A DNA stretch of 64,000 bases. Origin: Scolecobasidium constrictum UM 578. Its lineage: Eukaryota > Ascomycota > Dothideomycetes > Venturiales > Sympoventuriaceae. Below, piece after piece: positions 20,242 to 31,364 of the stretch. How positions within the stretch are numbered: position 1 is the first letter of the stretch; each line of letters begins with the position of its first letter. The stretch lies in assembly GCA_000611715.1 (NCBI GenBank), contig AZYM01000170.1, forward strand, positions 186,001 through 250,000. The letters run 5' to 3'. The position numbers were made by a program, and so were the translations under genes. Below the pieces are notes generated by a model. That model saw only the letters and a program-made list of their open reading frames with translations, was not told where the DNA came from and ran no database searches.

Positions 20242-21679
20242 AGTGGAGGTTTTATCGCACTCGAGACGTGAGATAAGCTGAAGTGAGAATCAAAGGGCCG
20301 ATAGCTCTATGGCGGTAGTACATGATGGTACATATATCGTTATATGCAATTCAATAATGGGCAAACATTCTCCGTGTTCTGGAGCTGCCGTTTCCCATCA
20401 TGCAAGCTCGCCAAAATGTATCGACCGGTAGAGGCTGAGAACAGCCAACATGCTGCACAGTATGTACGAGCAGAGCAATCACAGCTTTGCAAATGTCCTC
20501 AGTAAGCGATTGTTGAGGCAGGTGTTCCTGTTCTGTGCACTTATCAGCTTCGGAGTTGATCGCGTGGCGTCTTGGCAGCTGAGCTTCACATCTCCACGTG
20601 GTAAAGGCCTAGACCGTCCCAGGCGCTTGTTTCTTCTTTTGGAATCCGCGGAGGACATCCAGTGCAGGATCAAGGTTCATAAGGCGATTGATGGCGTCGA
20701 TTGTGTTCTCGGGGCGCACGAAGTTGTGACAATCACTGTGTTCAGCCTTGTTAACAGAAGATCTCGCCTGCGCCACCATCGAGAAGGCTGGAAGCGCCTC
20801 ATAAGAGTAACATGTCTCCTGGTCCTCTAGCAATGATACATCCGAGCTGCACGTTGTTATCATGCCAAGGCAACGGTGGTCCAGATGGCGTGAAAGACAG
20901 CTTTTGAGATGCATATTCGACATGCTTTGAGCTTCTCAGCTGTGGGATCGCAGGAAAGACTTGGCTTGCATGTTCGTGCGTCCCATCGACGGTAGCTGAC
21001 AGAGTCGTCGAGCCGATGACTGAGTATGACCATGATGCATCACGCTATGTTCAGCTTTTCTCGGGAACTCGACTTTCTGATGGAGTGAATTTGGATTGAC
21101 GCATAATGGGATGCATCCATCCGAAAGGACTGTCTGCCAACTGGCCTCAGGCTTTAAGGCACCATGTATACTCTTCTCCTCAAGCCTCCGACTCCAAAAT
21201 CGTAGAACTCAAGAGACATCTGTTCATGTACACTATATGGTCTATGGGCGTTGTTCATTAACATTATTGATGAGCCTAGAATACGCTATGTATCGATGCA
21301 GTACGGTAGCTTGGCTCGCATGCGGCAGTTTAGCCCACGAACCCAACCTCACCTTTGCCTCTTGAGCGCTTCACATATGTTCTGGAGCACTTGCTGCACC
21401 ATATGGGTGTAGCGTAACAAGGACACTTGGAAGACAGACGTTGAGGAATTCCGGTCTGTCTGCATGCTCTCTCCCACGTTCATTGGCTAGCAACGTGGCA
21501 TGTGCAGGACATAGCCACCCGAAGTAAACTTAGAAGAGATGTTTGCACAACAAAGACCAGCTCCGTCTTGCACCTTTTGGAACAAGCAGAGCTACTCAGC
21601 AAAGCTGTAAGGAGAACGTCGAGGAGAGCATATACCAAGTCGAGCCTAATCTGATTCGTGTCTGTCAGGCTGTCCCCAA
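20242..21679. other. Intergenic, 1.4 kb
   Basis: No supportable gene. A 26-base stretch at 20646-20671 closely matches 35716-35741 (24 of 26) and encodes PRRTSSAGS in one plus frame. It may be a gene remnant. Confidence 0.4.
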
Positions 21680-22824
21680 ATGACGAAGCCTTACGACTAC
21701 GCACTGCTTGCACAAGATCGACGTGAGATCAGGCTCCTCCTCCTCCGGCCGGCAGGGAATCTCAGTCTTGAGAATATGCTTTAGGGTTCGCTGAAAACGT
21801 TTCCGTTGGCAGAGTGTCCTGCATACGGAGCCGTTTCCTAAGAGTGGGGTGCAGCTGCAGACCGATATGCCCGGAGTGTCGGCGTCAATGGACGATACGT
21901 GCTGATCTCGCTCAACTTATGGAATTTCCTGTGTAACTATTGGCGATGGCATCTTGATGAGCCATATTCTTATTTATGGGTGGACCAGATCTGTATTGAC
22001 CAAAACAGCAGAGGTGAAAGAGGTCACCAAGTGTCGTTGATGGCAGAGATCTTTGAGGACGCGGTCGAAGTGTATGCGTGGCTAGGTGAGGATATGTCCG
22101 ATTACCTCGTCTCGCTTACGGATGGGTTCAGGGCAAGCCATATGAATCTGGACGAAGGGTCTGGCTCGTTGGATGCGCCGACACAGCTTACAGCACTTCT
22201 GCATGCTTCATATTGGCAACGATTGTGAGTACAGCAGGAGCTCGTGCTTGCCAACAAAGTCACCCTCTTAGCTGGTAGGTTTGCGCTACCCACTGAAAGC
22301 CTGAAAGACATGCGAGACTACTTGGTGCTGCGAGAGCCAGCGTTATGGCACGTAATGGGCACCCGCGCGGACGACGGCTCACGCGACTACAGTCTGGACG
22401 ATGCAGTGGCACTCTTCAGCAAAAAGTTGTGTCAGGACCCTCGCGACAAGGTATTTGGTCTTCTGGGCCTGGTAACGAGGGATGACCGTCTCGAGATCGT
22501 CCCAGACTACAGCCTAGGCACGCTGGACGTCTTCAAACAAGCGGTCGAAGTCATCATGTGCTTTAAACACACTGTCAAATACAGCGACGGCGCATTAAAC
22601 TTGTTAGGGTGCCGTACGCTTGGTGTTCAGATGGGCTTAGACAGAGCAGAGGTCAGGAAAGTATGCGAGGAAATGTAAGCGTGTTCCAGCAGCATCGCAC
22701 GGGTCTCGCTGACTCGTTCAGAGCAAGGGTCCATGACTTACTGGACCACAGCTTTGAAAACAGGTTGAGCATCACATTTGCAGAGGCGCTGCAAATTGGA
22801 CCGTTCGCGACCATACGGCTGTAG
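21680..22824 (+). pseudogene. HET-domain gene with three in-frame stops
   Basis: From ATG 21680 one frame reads as a HET-domain protein to 22674, then through a 47-nt intron (22675-22721, GTAAGC donor, CTGAC branch) into a last exon ending at 22824. It is interrupted by TAG 21782-21784, TAA 21839-21841 and TGA 22226-22228. The TAA sits in the SYEWG signature and replaces the tyrosine (AVS-stop-EWG). The TGA replaces the tryptophan of RLWVQQE. Other landmarks remain: LWVDQICIDQN, VYAWLG, DKVFGLLGL and MGLDRAEVRKVCEE. No splice alternative removes any of the stops. It lies 5 kb from the other broken HET locus and is of the same subfamily. Confidence 0.85.
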
Positions 22825-23121
22825 TACCTCGACAAAGCTGATCATCGGCTGGAAGACGCATTCGAGCTAGCCTTGTCATCTGATAAGACAACGGCGACTG
22901 GGCAGGGCAGGTGATGATATGTCTCACATGATGCATAATCGCATGCACTCTCATCCGGAACCTCTTCCCATCAATTATGCAGCATTCCGGATTTGCGTCG
23001 ACCTGCTTGGCATGGTCTTTCCACGCTTCTATGTCTACATTGTAGCAATGACATCATGTATTCGTCGAATCCCGCTCTTATTCTTGTTTGTCCATCACGT
23101 TGCATCGAGCGGCGTGTACAT

Positions 23122-25020
23122 TCACTGTATCGACGCAGCGCCTAATCGCGCAGCCAGACTCCTGTTGTCTATGCCTTCTAACCGCTTCTTCAGCTCCTCG
23201 ACGACCTTCTCCTTGGGCAGGTTGATGCCTTCCTTCTCTGGGTGGCCTTCAGGAAGAGACATTTGCTTGAGCTACTCATGTTGTCAGTCTGTGTTTAATT
23301 AAAGAAACATATGGACAGGGGCGAACGTACCTTGACTTCTCCCCTCTTCCACTCGTCTTCCGCAAGAATGATCGCGAATGGTGCTCCAAGCGTCTCTGCC
23401 TCCTGTGTGCACAGCATTAGTGATGTTTGACGAAAAGGTCGAAAGAAGATGTCTCACCTTAAACTGCTTATCCACCCTCGCCTTCCCCTTATACATAAAA
23501 CTCGTCTTGACACCCCCCTCCCAGCACATCTTGGCCAACTCCATCCTCTCCACCAGCATCCCTGTCCCAAACGCCATAACATAGCAGTCCGTCTCCACAG
23601 GCCTCACAGCGCCCACCTCCGCCTTCTGCGCCTCCAGCCGCTTCTTGAGCACAGACAATATGCGATCAATACCGAATGAGATGCCCACGCAGGGGATGTC
23701 GCCCTTATTGCTGAACATGCCAACGAGTTTGTCGTAGCGGCCGCCGGCGGCTATGCTGCCAACGCCGACAGTGGGGTCGTCGCTGCGATCGTCGTCTTCG
23801 TTGGTGGTCTTGTCCTTCTTTGCGCGTTCCTTCTTAACTGAATCGCCGTTGGTTTGTGCGGATGCTGTGGGTGGGATGGAGGAGGCGGGTGCGGCGGACT
23901 CGGCGGTGACGACTTCCCATATGCAGCCCGTGTAGTAGTCTAGGCCGCGGGCGAGGGAGAGGTCGAAGGAGAGGGCGTCCTTGCAGGCGAAGGCGTCGCA
24001 GTAGCGGAAGAGGAGGTCCATGTCTTCCACGCCTTCCTTGCCCTTTGGATTCGAGTATAGCGGGTCTTCGCGTAGCTTATCCAGGGTTTCAAATCCCTTC
24101 AATTGCACGTATTTCCATATTTTGTCCGCAACTTCTGGATCCAAGCCCTTCTGCTCAACCATCTCTTTCTTGACCTCCTCCCAGGGTAGCTTATCCAGCT
24201 TATCCACCGCACTGGAAATCGGCCGTATCTTCTCTGCGGGCACGCCACACACCTCGAATATCGCATCCAGGATCTTGCGATTGTTGATCTTGATCTTGAA
24301 GTCTTTGAGCCCAAGTGCAGTGAAGACTTCCTTAGTGATAGCCACAATCTCCGCATCGGGCACAAGCGGATCATACGACCCCGCGAAATCGATATCGCAC
24401 TGGTAGAACTCGCGCATACGTCCCTTGGTCATGGCAGGCTGATCGCGCCGATACACCTTCGCAATGTGATACCTCTTAATATTCCCCACACTGCTATTCA
24501 TCGCCAGCCACCTCGCAAACGGCACCGTCAGATCATAACGCAGACTGCACAGCTCGCCGCCCTGGTCCTGCAAGTCGTAGATGAGCTTGCTGTCCTCGCC
24601 GTACTTGCCCGCGAGGATCTCCTTGAGCTCGAAGACGGGCGTGTCCAGCTGCTGGGCGCCGTGGCGCTTGAAGATGGAGATGATGGTGCTGAAGACGTAT
24701 TCGCGCAGGGCGATGTCGCTTCCGGACCAGTCCTTGGTGCCTTTGGGCACTTTGAGCTGGATGCTGGAGCCCTTCTCTTTTTCCTTGTCTTTGCGAGCCA
24801 TTTCGGCGGCGAAAGGGTCTTCTCGACGTGCGCGGCGTGAGAGTGAAATCGATCGTGTGCTTATTCTCTTAGCAGGGGATTTGCTATCGCGGACGTGGTT
24901 TTGTGTTGGTAGTGTGCACAATCGCGCTCTTTTAATCGAGGAGGTTTTAAGGTACGTGCGCTGCCGGCAGCCAGAGGAGAAGCGAAACAATTGTCGAGGT
25001 AAACCTTCTGTACCCGGCAT
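23122..25020 (-). CDS. Histidyl-tRNA synthetase, mitochondrial and cytosolic forms
   Basis: Exons 25020-23458, 23402-23331 and 23271-23122 give 594 residues from the upstream ATG. An in-frame second ATG at 24801 (MARKDKEKEKG) gives a 521-residue form. The extra N-terminus is basic and Ser-rich (RQLFRFSSGCRQRTYLKTSS), as expected of a mitochondrial presequence, so one gene probably supplies both compartments, as yeast HTS1 does. Class II motifs are present: PKGTKDW, REFYQCDID (motif 2), LARGLDYYTGCIWE (HisA), AAGGRYDKLVGMF and GISFGIDRI (motif 3). The last two exons complete the anticodon-binding domain (AIILAEDEWKRGEVK, then LKQMSLPEG). An acidic insertion around KTTNEDDDRSDDP is usual in fungi. 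Confidence 0.95.
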
Positions 25021-25949
25021 ATGCACAATCAGAAGTGAGTCAAGGTGCGATATGCAGGTGTTTGTCACTCGAAAAATCGCGACGAAGTCGGAGGAGTCAT
25101 GCCTTGCGCACGGACATGACTCGCGGAGCAGGGCAGGACCGATCCATGGCTTGGGGTGCCGACCTCACATCTGGCGGCCTCATGCAAGATCTCCTTCGCA
25201 ACGCCATCAAATGTCTTCGATGTGCATTCTGGTTCAGCGAGTGAGCCTTAGTGATGCCTTCTGTTCATTTGCACCAGGGATCAAGATGGAGCAGATGACA
25301 TTCTGATGAACTGTCAGATCGGATCTGCCCACGAGCGATGGCCTTCGAGATGAGAGATGGCTGCAAGATATATTTCGAACGCTTGTCATGTCCATCGGAA
25401 ACGGGAAGTTATCGGATCCAGTCATAATCAGGCCCTTTGCCTTCCTACGTTCCTGTTCAGCCTGACTCAGATTCGCTATGCCTGGCTGATCTCCTCGTCG
25501 TTCGAGTCTCCCAGCTTCGAGCAAACACATATCTTCCTGGCCAAACCTACGGCCTTGAGCATGTGCCTAATGTAGATTCTGGCGAGGCTTCAAGCACTTG
25601 AACACGATCAATGGAAGCTACATTGAACCACGTGGACTGACAAACGTCACCGGACACGGATTGGCATGCTGTAGACCTTCGATACGTTGGCTTAAGCGAT
25701 AATCTTAGACACATTATCTTTTCGGTCCTGCGCTCAATATACCGATTTCTGTTCTTGGAAGCCAGCCAAGAGAATGACGGATGGATCCAGTGCAGCACGT
25801 GACGATGCCTGTGCTCGCTGCCGGGTAACGCGCTAGGCAACCTATTGTCCCCGTTACTATGGGATCTCAACGCGTTTGCAGCACCCTAAATATTTCTCCC
25901 ATGCCTCACAATTTTCGCTTCTTTCTTCACCAACAATACCGCCAGCACG
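25021..25949. other. Divergent promoter region
   Basis: No gene. It lies between the synthetase and the Gln-rich protein, transcribed away from each other. GCACGTGAC at 25795-25803 is about 150 bases upstream of the latter. Confidence 0.5.
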
Positions 25950-27578
25950 ATGGCTCCCCCAACGCCTCCAGGCAATGACATTCCGCCAGAGGACGACTAC
26001 CAGTTCCTCTCGTCTCCGCTTCCGCAACCACTGACGCCCAATGCGCATCAACAGTGGAATGCTCCATTTGGTTTCGCCACGATGCAGAATACGTACCAGC
26101 AATTCCCCGTCAATCCTGCGCCATTTCAAGAGAGTCCTTTGCGCTTGTCGGCGTTTACGATGAATACGCCTACGCCGCCGCCGACTACGCCGTCCGCGTA
26201 TGCGTATCGCCAGGTGCACGGCAATGTGAGTGTTTTTGAGTTCTCAGGAACTCTGGATGGTTTAGCTGACGCGTTGCAGGGCAACAACATGACCGGCTTT
26301 GTGCCTCCACCACCGGTGATCGCGCAACCGCTGGTGTCGCAGAATCGTAAGTGCTTCAATGACTTCAGCTTGTTTATGTCACAATCACTAATGCGATAAG
26401 CTCCACCATCACCGATGTTTGCTGGCCCTGGCTATAGGAATTTTCAGCAGCCGAGTCCGTATGGGATGCAGCAAGGTGGCGTCATGGGAGGAAACATGCA
26501 GAACTATCCCAGCCAACAGCAGCCTGCCATGAATTCTCAAGTGCGGTCGCTGCTGGGAATGCAGCCAGTGATGCAGCAGCAGTTAATGGGTATGGACCAG
26601 CACATGTACAATCAGTATCCACAAGGTGAGTACTTCGCGCCACCAATGCCATCACCACATGCATCTCGAGCACAGCACGGCTTGCTCCAGCACGAGCGAG
26701 CGGGCAGGCAGCAGCAGCGACAGACTTCTTATGGAGACACCATGCAGTCCGGTATCCAGATGCAGCCTCAGGCTCCAAAGCGTCGTCGGACTGGAGGACC
26801 GCCGCAACAGGCGACGCCACCATCTAGGCCAAGAAACATTGAGCCGAGGACTCAGCCAGCACAGAAGCAGCCAACGCCGTCATCTGGACCAAGGAATCTC
26901 GCGCCAAGGAATCAGGCCGAACGTCAGCAGCCTACGACTTCGGAGACTGGACTGCAACGTCAGCGGCCATCTGTGCGCGGTAAGACTTCCTTCTCTTCAT
27001 TACATGACCACGAGGCTCAAACTACAGCTACAGAATTGCTCCGAGCACCAACGCCCACGCAACCAACTCCACAGACAACTTCACCACTCGACGCCCTCGC
27101 CACAGTTGCAGCTACTCGACGACCACTTGCGCGTCCCTCGTCTCCCACCGCCCCACCAACACCACGCACTATCCAGCAACCCCGCACTTCCCCGGCACCA
27201 CCAGCAACTCGTCCACAACCGCAAATCCGCATCATAACCGACACAGCCCTCACCTGGGCACGCTCTCGCGTCCGCAGCACCGGCGCCGCCTACCACACCG
27301 ACCTCTCGGTCATCCTCTCCAACCCTACGGGCGAGATGTACACAACCCTCACGATCGACGAGGTACGCGCTATTATGTCCTCTGTGCGCGATGACGTTGA
27401 TCGCGCGGTTGTGTTTATGCAGGAGATCACGGGCGCGGCGTTGCCGCTCGATGATGAGTGGTGGTTTACGGTTAAGGGGCGCGCGTTTATGTGGGCGGTG
27501 GCGGATTGGGAGAGCAGGATGGTGTTGGCGCAGGTGGAGGTTGATGAGGAGACGTTGATGACGTGGATTAAGTATTGA
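25950..27578 (+). CDS. Pro/Gln-rich protein with conserved-looking C-terminal domain, unknown
   Basis: Exons 25950-26225, 26280-26346 and 26401-27578 give 506 residues. The first intron is 54 nt and in frame, so a retained form is possible; the second has a strong CTAATG branch site. The N-terminal and central parts are low-complexity (PPTPPGNDIPPEDDY, Gln/Met-rich NYPSQQQPAMNSQ, then Thr/Pro). The last 110 residues look folded (TWARSRVRSTGAAYHTDLSV; LTIDEVRAIMSSV; DEWWFTVKGRAFMWAV). I cannot place this domain. The composition resembles transcription or RNA-granule factors, but no DNA- or RNA-binding motif is seen. A further possible intron starts at 26981 (GTAAGA). Confidence 0.65.
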
Positions 27579-28011
27579 GATGTGAGGAGAGATGGATGGA
27601 TGATGGGGAAGGGTGGCTCTGTTTATGGTACTTGTATTGGCGATTCGAGTTGATCATGTTCGGATCGCGCTGATGATGGACACGATGGGATGTGGGAATG
27701 AGGCGTACGGCGTTTGATCTAGGATGTCACTTCACGATGGGAACCGCGACTCGACTAGTCGCTGGCAGCAGTAATGTCTAATAGTCCTCTCACAACAAGT
27801 GACAAGGGCGCACCCAACAAACACGAAACAATGTCAAGTCACTTTGACCTCACCCACGTGCCCATATCTCACTTTCTCACCATCGCAATGAAGGTAACAC
27901 AAAGCCATCGAATTTTTCATCCATCAATAAAAAGCTGCCTGAATCTTTTTTTCTTCGATTTGCAAACTCACTTGTCGCTCAGCGCAACGCCAGCAACACC
28001 CAGATCTGGCG
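27579..28011. other. Intergenic
   Basis: No gene. CCCACGTGCC near 27853 is a palindromic CACGTG site about 155 bases ahead of the next start. Confidence 0.45.
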
Positions 28012-29103
28012 ATGTCGCACAAGCGGCGTTCAGCTTCTTCCACTACAGCAACCACCACATCGTCACCACGACAGAAGATAACGCCACCAAGTAAAAAGCT
28101 GAAGAGATATCACCCGCTCGGACCGACTTCTGCACCTATGGTCGTCATCACGAGTGCAGATGCTGAGGGCACGATGGGGGCTGAAGCGGCTTCGGAGCCT
28201 GTCACGCCACCGAGGACGCCGGAATATGTGAGCGATAGCGAGGATGATGGGGCGCTGAGTCCTTCGCCGACGCCGGCTGGTGGTGGGTCGAAACGTCCGG
28301 TCGCCGTGGAAGATGAGCAGCGTGGGCCGAAGAGGCTAGTTATTCATGTGCGGTCGCGGAAGACGACGCCGGTCGAGGAAGAATGTGACGATGACGAGGA
28401 GCCGATGCATTACTCCGATTCAGACGGAGACGAAGAGAACCCCAGGGCGGCCGAGGAAACACGGAAAGCAGAACGCGCCGATACACCGACAGAAGAAGAG
28501 CAACCTGATTCATCTCAGCGCGTCCGCAACCACCTACGACAAAAAGCTCGGGAAGCCTCGTACATGACCGTAATAGACACGCAAGCAATCGACGAGGAAA
28601 ACCTCGATGCCACCGATGACGAAGCAGAAGAGTCATTCTGGCAGACAGTAGAGGATGACGACGAAGCCGAGACAGGCTATTACATGACCGGGGATTGGAC
28701 CCTGCGTAAGTGGGGACCCTACGACTTCGCCCCATCCCCGAGAATGGCGCATCGACGATACTCGAGGTTCTTGAAGAAGGCCATGGTGGAAGTGGCGGCG
28801 ACAGCAGAGACGAAGGCCGTGCTGGAAGCCGTAAATCGTGGGAAGCCTGCGGACTATGAAGAGTGGAAGAGGCGGGAACAGGCATTGGATTACAAGCTGA
28901 ACGATATTAAGTTTGCTCGAGTAGCACACGGCGCGCTCGAGGATTGGCCTGAGCTGTGTGATGATCCAGCTTTGAACGAGTGGTGTAAGGCTTCCAAAAC
29001 GGTTGAGCAGGCGATTCGAGCAAACGTCGATGGCGTGTATTTCCCGGAGATGCAAGAGACTATGTCTGTCGTTGATCCACGATTGCTCGATCAAACTCAT
29101 TGA
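28012..29103 (+). CDS. Acidic, largely disordered nuclear-type protein, unknown
   Basis: One exon encodes 363 residues. It begins with a basic cluster (MSHKRRSASS; SPRQKITPPSKKLKRY) that resembles a nuclear localisation signal, then long acidic stretches (EEECDDDEEPMHYSDSDGDE). A C-terminal part of about 140 residues with aromatic residues looks folded (YYMTGDWTLRKWGPYDF; RRYSRFLKKAMVEVAA; PADYEEWKRREQALDYKL). No family recognised. The single uninterrupted frame and strong codon regularity make it a real gene. The next gene, on the same strand, also encodes an acidic and basic low-complexity N-terminus. Confidence 0.65.
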   Translation: MSHKRRSASSTTATTTSSPRQKITPPSKKLKRYHPLGPTSAPMVVITSADAEGTMGAEAASEPVTPPRTPEYVSDSEDDGALSPSPTPAGGGSKRPVAVEDEQRGPKRLVIHVRSRKTTPVEEECDDDEEPMHYSDSDGDEENPRAAEETRKAERADTPTEEEQPDSSQRVRNHLRQKAREASYMTVIDTQAIDEENLDATDDEAEESFWQTVEDDDEAETGYYMTGDWTLRKWGPYDFAPSPRMAHRRYSRFLKKAMVEVAATAETKAVLEAVNRGKPADYEEWKRREQALDYKLNDIKFARVAHGALEDWPELCDDPALNEWCKASKTVEQAIRANVDGVYFPEMQETMSVVDPRLLDQTH

Positions 29104-29354
29104 TCCTCGGCAGTCTTGCGATCGAACATGAGCACGTGACCAGATTCTATTCCCCAGAGCAGCGCGGGCTCAAGATAGGACAATGTCATTGTCTCCTTCA
29201 TTGTCAGTATACATGTACTTCCCAGCGAGGTGAACAAAGACGTTCACGTCGACAACACAATCTCTTTGTATATCTAGCTGTTGTGCTCATAAGCCTTCGA
29301 GTTTCAGTATGCATCCTGTACAACTCGTGAACATACTCGACCATCTCGTACGAA

Positions 29355-30044
29355 ATGGCTAACAACTCACAATTTGCAGGCAAGTCGCTCAAGCGCCCGC
29401 GGACAGCACGCAAGGCTCCTGTTAACAACCCAGCCGGTACGATAGAATCGTCCGACTCGTCTTCCTCAGATAGCGAGTCCTCGGTTCATGAGAAGCCAGC
29501 TAAGCGTCCGCGACTCACGAACGAGGCACCGGATGCTGCTCCGGCAGAGGAAGAGGAAGTTGATCCAATTGTAGAAGAGCTCCTCGCACGCATTCCTACG
29601 CCCTCAGAGCCTTTCACATCCTTCGAAGCGCATCAGCGGAAGCCACTCGCAGGGGAACCAGATCCACAGAAAAAGTACGTCATCTACGTGCCTCTCAGCT
29701 TCGACGAACTCAACCCTGTCTTCGAAGACCCGCGTCTGGACGCTGCTGACGTGTTCCAGCGACTTACGGGTCTCAATCGCTATGCATTCCATCTGGTGAA
29801 GTCCGAGTACTGGCCTGTCTACCTTGCCTTTATGAAAGACTTCGGCAGCTCAGAGGTGCATTGCCTCCCAATGCCGGGTCAAGATGGTAAGTCAGAGTTC
29901 TGCCGGCTGGAGTTCGGTGAGCTCGTGTGGGCTCGTGGGGTTTCTCATCTCGACAAGATCGATTGGGAACCCCTTCAGGCGGCAGTAGAGAAGAAGGCTA
30001 GAGCCAAGGCGAATGGTGAAGACATGGATATGGATGAAGATTGA
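29355..30044 (+). CDS. Basic/acidic N-terminus plus small folded domain, unknown
   Basis: One exon encodes 229 residues. The first 70 residues are nuclear-signal-like (KSLKRPRTARKAP; EKPAKRPRLTNEA) and Ser/Glu-rich. The following domain of about 130 residues (YVIYVPLSFDELNPVFEDPR; YAFHLVKSEYWPVYLAFMKD; EFCRLEFGELVWARGVSHL) appears globular but is not recognised. The gene ends in an acidic tail (NGEDMDMDED). A 19-bp triple repeat begins 16 bases after the stop codon. Confidence 0.65.
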   Translation: MANNSQFAGKSLKRPRTARKAPVNNPAGTIESSDSSSSDSESSVHEKPAKRPRLTNEAPDAAPAEEEEVDPIVEELLARIPTPSEPFTSFEAHQRKPLAGEPDPQKKYVIYVPLSFDELNPVFEDPRLDAADVFQRLTGLNRYAFHLVKSEYWPVYLAFMKDFGSSEVHCLPMPGQDGKSEFCRLEFGELVWARGVSHLDKIDWEPLQAAVEKKARAKANGEDMDMDED

Positions 30045-30059
30045 TCGTAGAAGGCATCA

Positions 30060-30116
30060 AGGTCATACTAGGTTATCGAGATCATACCGGGTCATCGAGG
30101 TCATAATAGGTAATCG
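30060..30116. repeat. 19-bp imperfect tandem repeat, three copies
   Basis: Three head-to-tail 19-base units: AGGTCATACTAGGTTATCG, AGATCATACCGGGTCATCG and AGGTCATAATAGGTAATCG. They lie just downstream of the stop codon at 30044, so probably in the 3' untranslated region. Confidence 0.9.
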
Positions 30117-31364
30117 TAGTAAGCTTCACCCTTCTAGAGATATGTTGGAGATTTCGAGCATGTGTTGTTATGATTGAGTCGCTAGAACATGCATTTGATG
30201 AACGTTACTTCGGTCGATGTCGTGAACGAATGGAAGGTACGGACGATGATCCAAAAGTGAGAGGAGTCCCCGTCGGGGGCTGGACGGAGAGTGAGGTCGA
30301 GGTCTGCATACCTTAGGGTGGGGACCTAGTATCTGGACCTCCAGCGTCATCCTACCTCAATTTTCATCTGGACGGCTGCCAGACTCAGTCTCTTGACCTT
30401 ACACAAGATGAAATGCTTTCCAGAAGAACGCTGGATTAGGACTTACTGCGTGATGGGATCAATGAAACAGGTCCTCACCATGCGCGGGTTTTAAGGAGGA
30501 ATATAGCCCGAGCAGCTCACACTGGCTGAATAACATCCAGCTCCGTTCTTTTCGGACCTTCACCATCCAATTAATCCTGCGGACCGCACTCGAGACCAGT
30601 ATCTTGTTGTCTGGACGCACGTACGGTTTGGCTTGAGATACTCTCGACAACGGCCTTGGAATTACATTCCATTGCATGCAACAAATGCAAGTGCTTTCGA
30701 CGGCGCTTCTGGAAGCTCCACCTACACGGCTCAGCACAAGCGACCTGCGATGCCGCAGGCTTGAAAGGCTCATCTTTAGGAAGCACAAGTTCGAGGATAT
30801 CGCTGCAAAGGTGCCCGTTGAGCTCCGATCGATGCTGCACGGACAAGACCAGATGTTCAAGTGGTTCTCGAAAGAGAATCGGAGTATTGATCCTCCCCAT
30901 CTTTGCGAATTGTCCACTGCACAAGCAAGACGCAAGACGAAGTCATCTCACACCCAGACGAATAACACTGCAGAATGACAAATATCGTCCCATGAGCTGC
31001 AACGGGCCGGCCCGCGAGCTTAATGCACGATGATGCCTCGATTTCGACACCTGACCCCGCATTTTCCTTCCAGACTTGAGATCTAGATTCATGATGTAGA
31101 CGAATGTGGAACATGAGATCTATCATATCGGCCATAAGGGAGCTACCCCTCACCCTTTCAGCGACTAGCTGTGCATTCGAGACAGATGATCTTCTTGGTC
31201 GATACCAGAAAGGCTCACGCGTGAGCCAGTAGTTTACTAATGTCCACACATTCTACGGCTCAATGGGCCGACCACCAAGCTACAAATAGCTTGTGCTTCG
31301 CCCTGCCTTGCGAGGGCACTTGATCGAATTCCCACACTAGCTGCTACATATCAGATCATACACA
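30117..31364. other. Intergenic, 1.2 kb
   Basis: No firm gene. A 100-residue frame on the plus strand at 30676-30978 begins with ATG and has hydrophilic, protein-like composition (FEDIAAKVPVELRSMLHG). A 158-codon frame overlaps it on the other strand. I cannot support either. Confidence 0.35.

Noticed and set aside
24581..25306. Long open frame antisense to the histidyl-tRNA synthetase
   Set aside because: It is a shadow of a strongly conserved gene, with low-complexity Ser/Leu content and no motifs.
30676..30978. 100-codon ATG frame in the 30-31 kb gap
   Set aside because: Reasonable composition, but overlapped by a longer frame on the other strand, with no splice partners or motifs.
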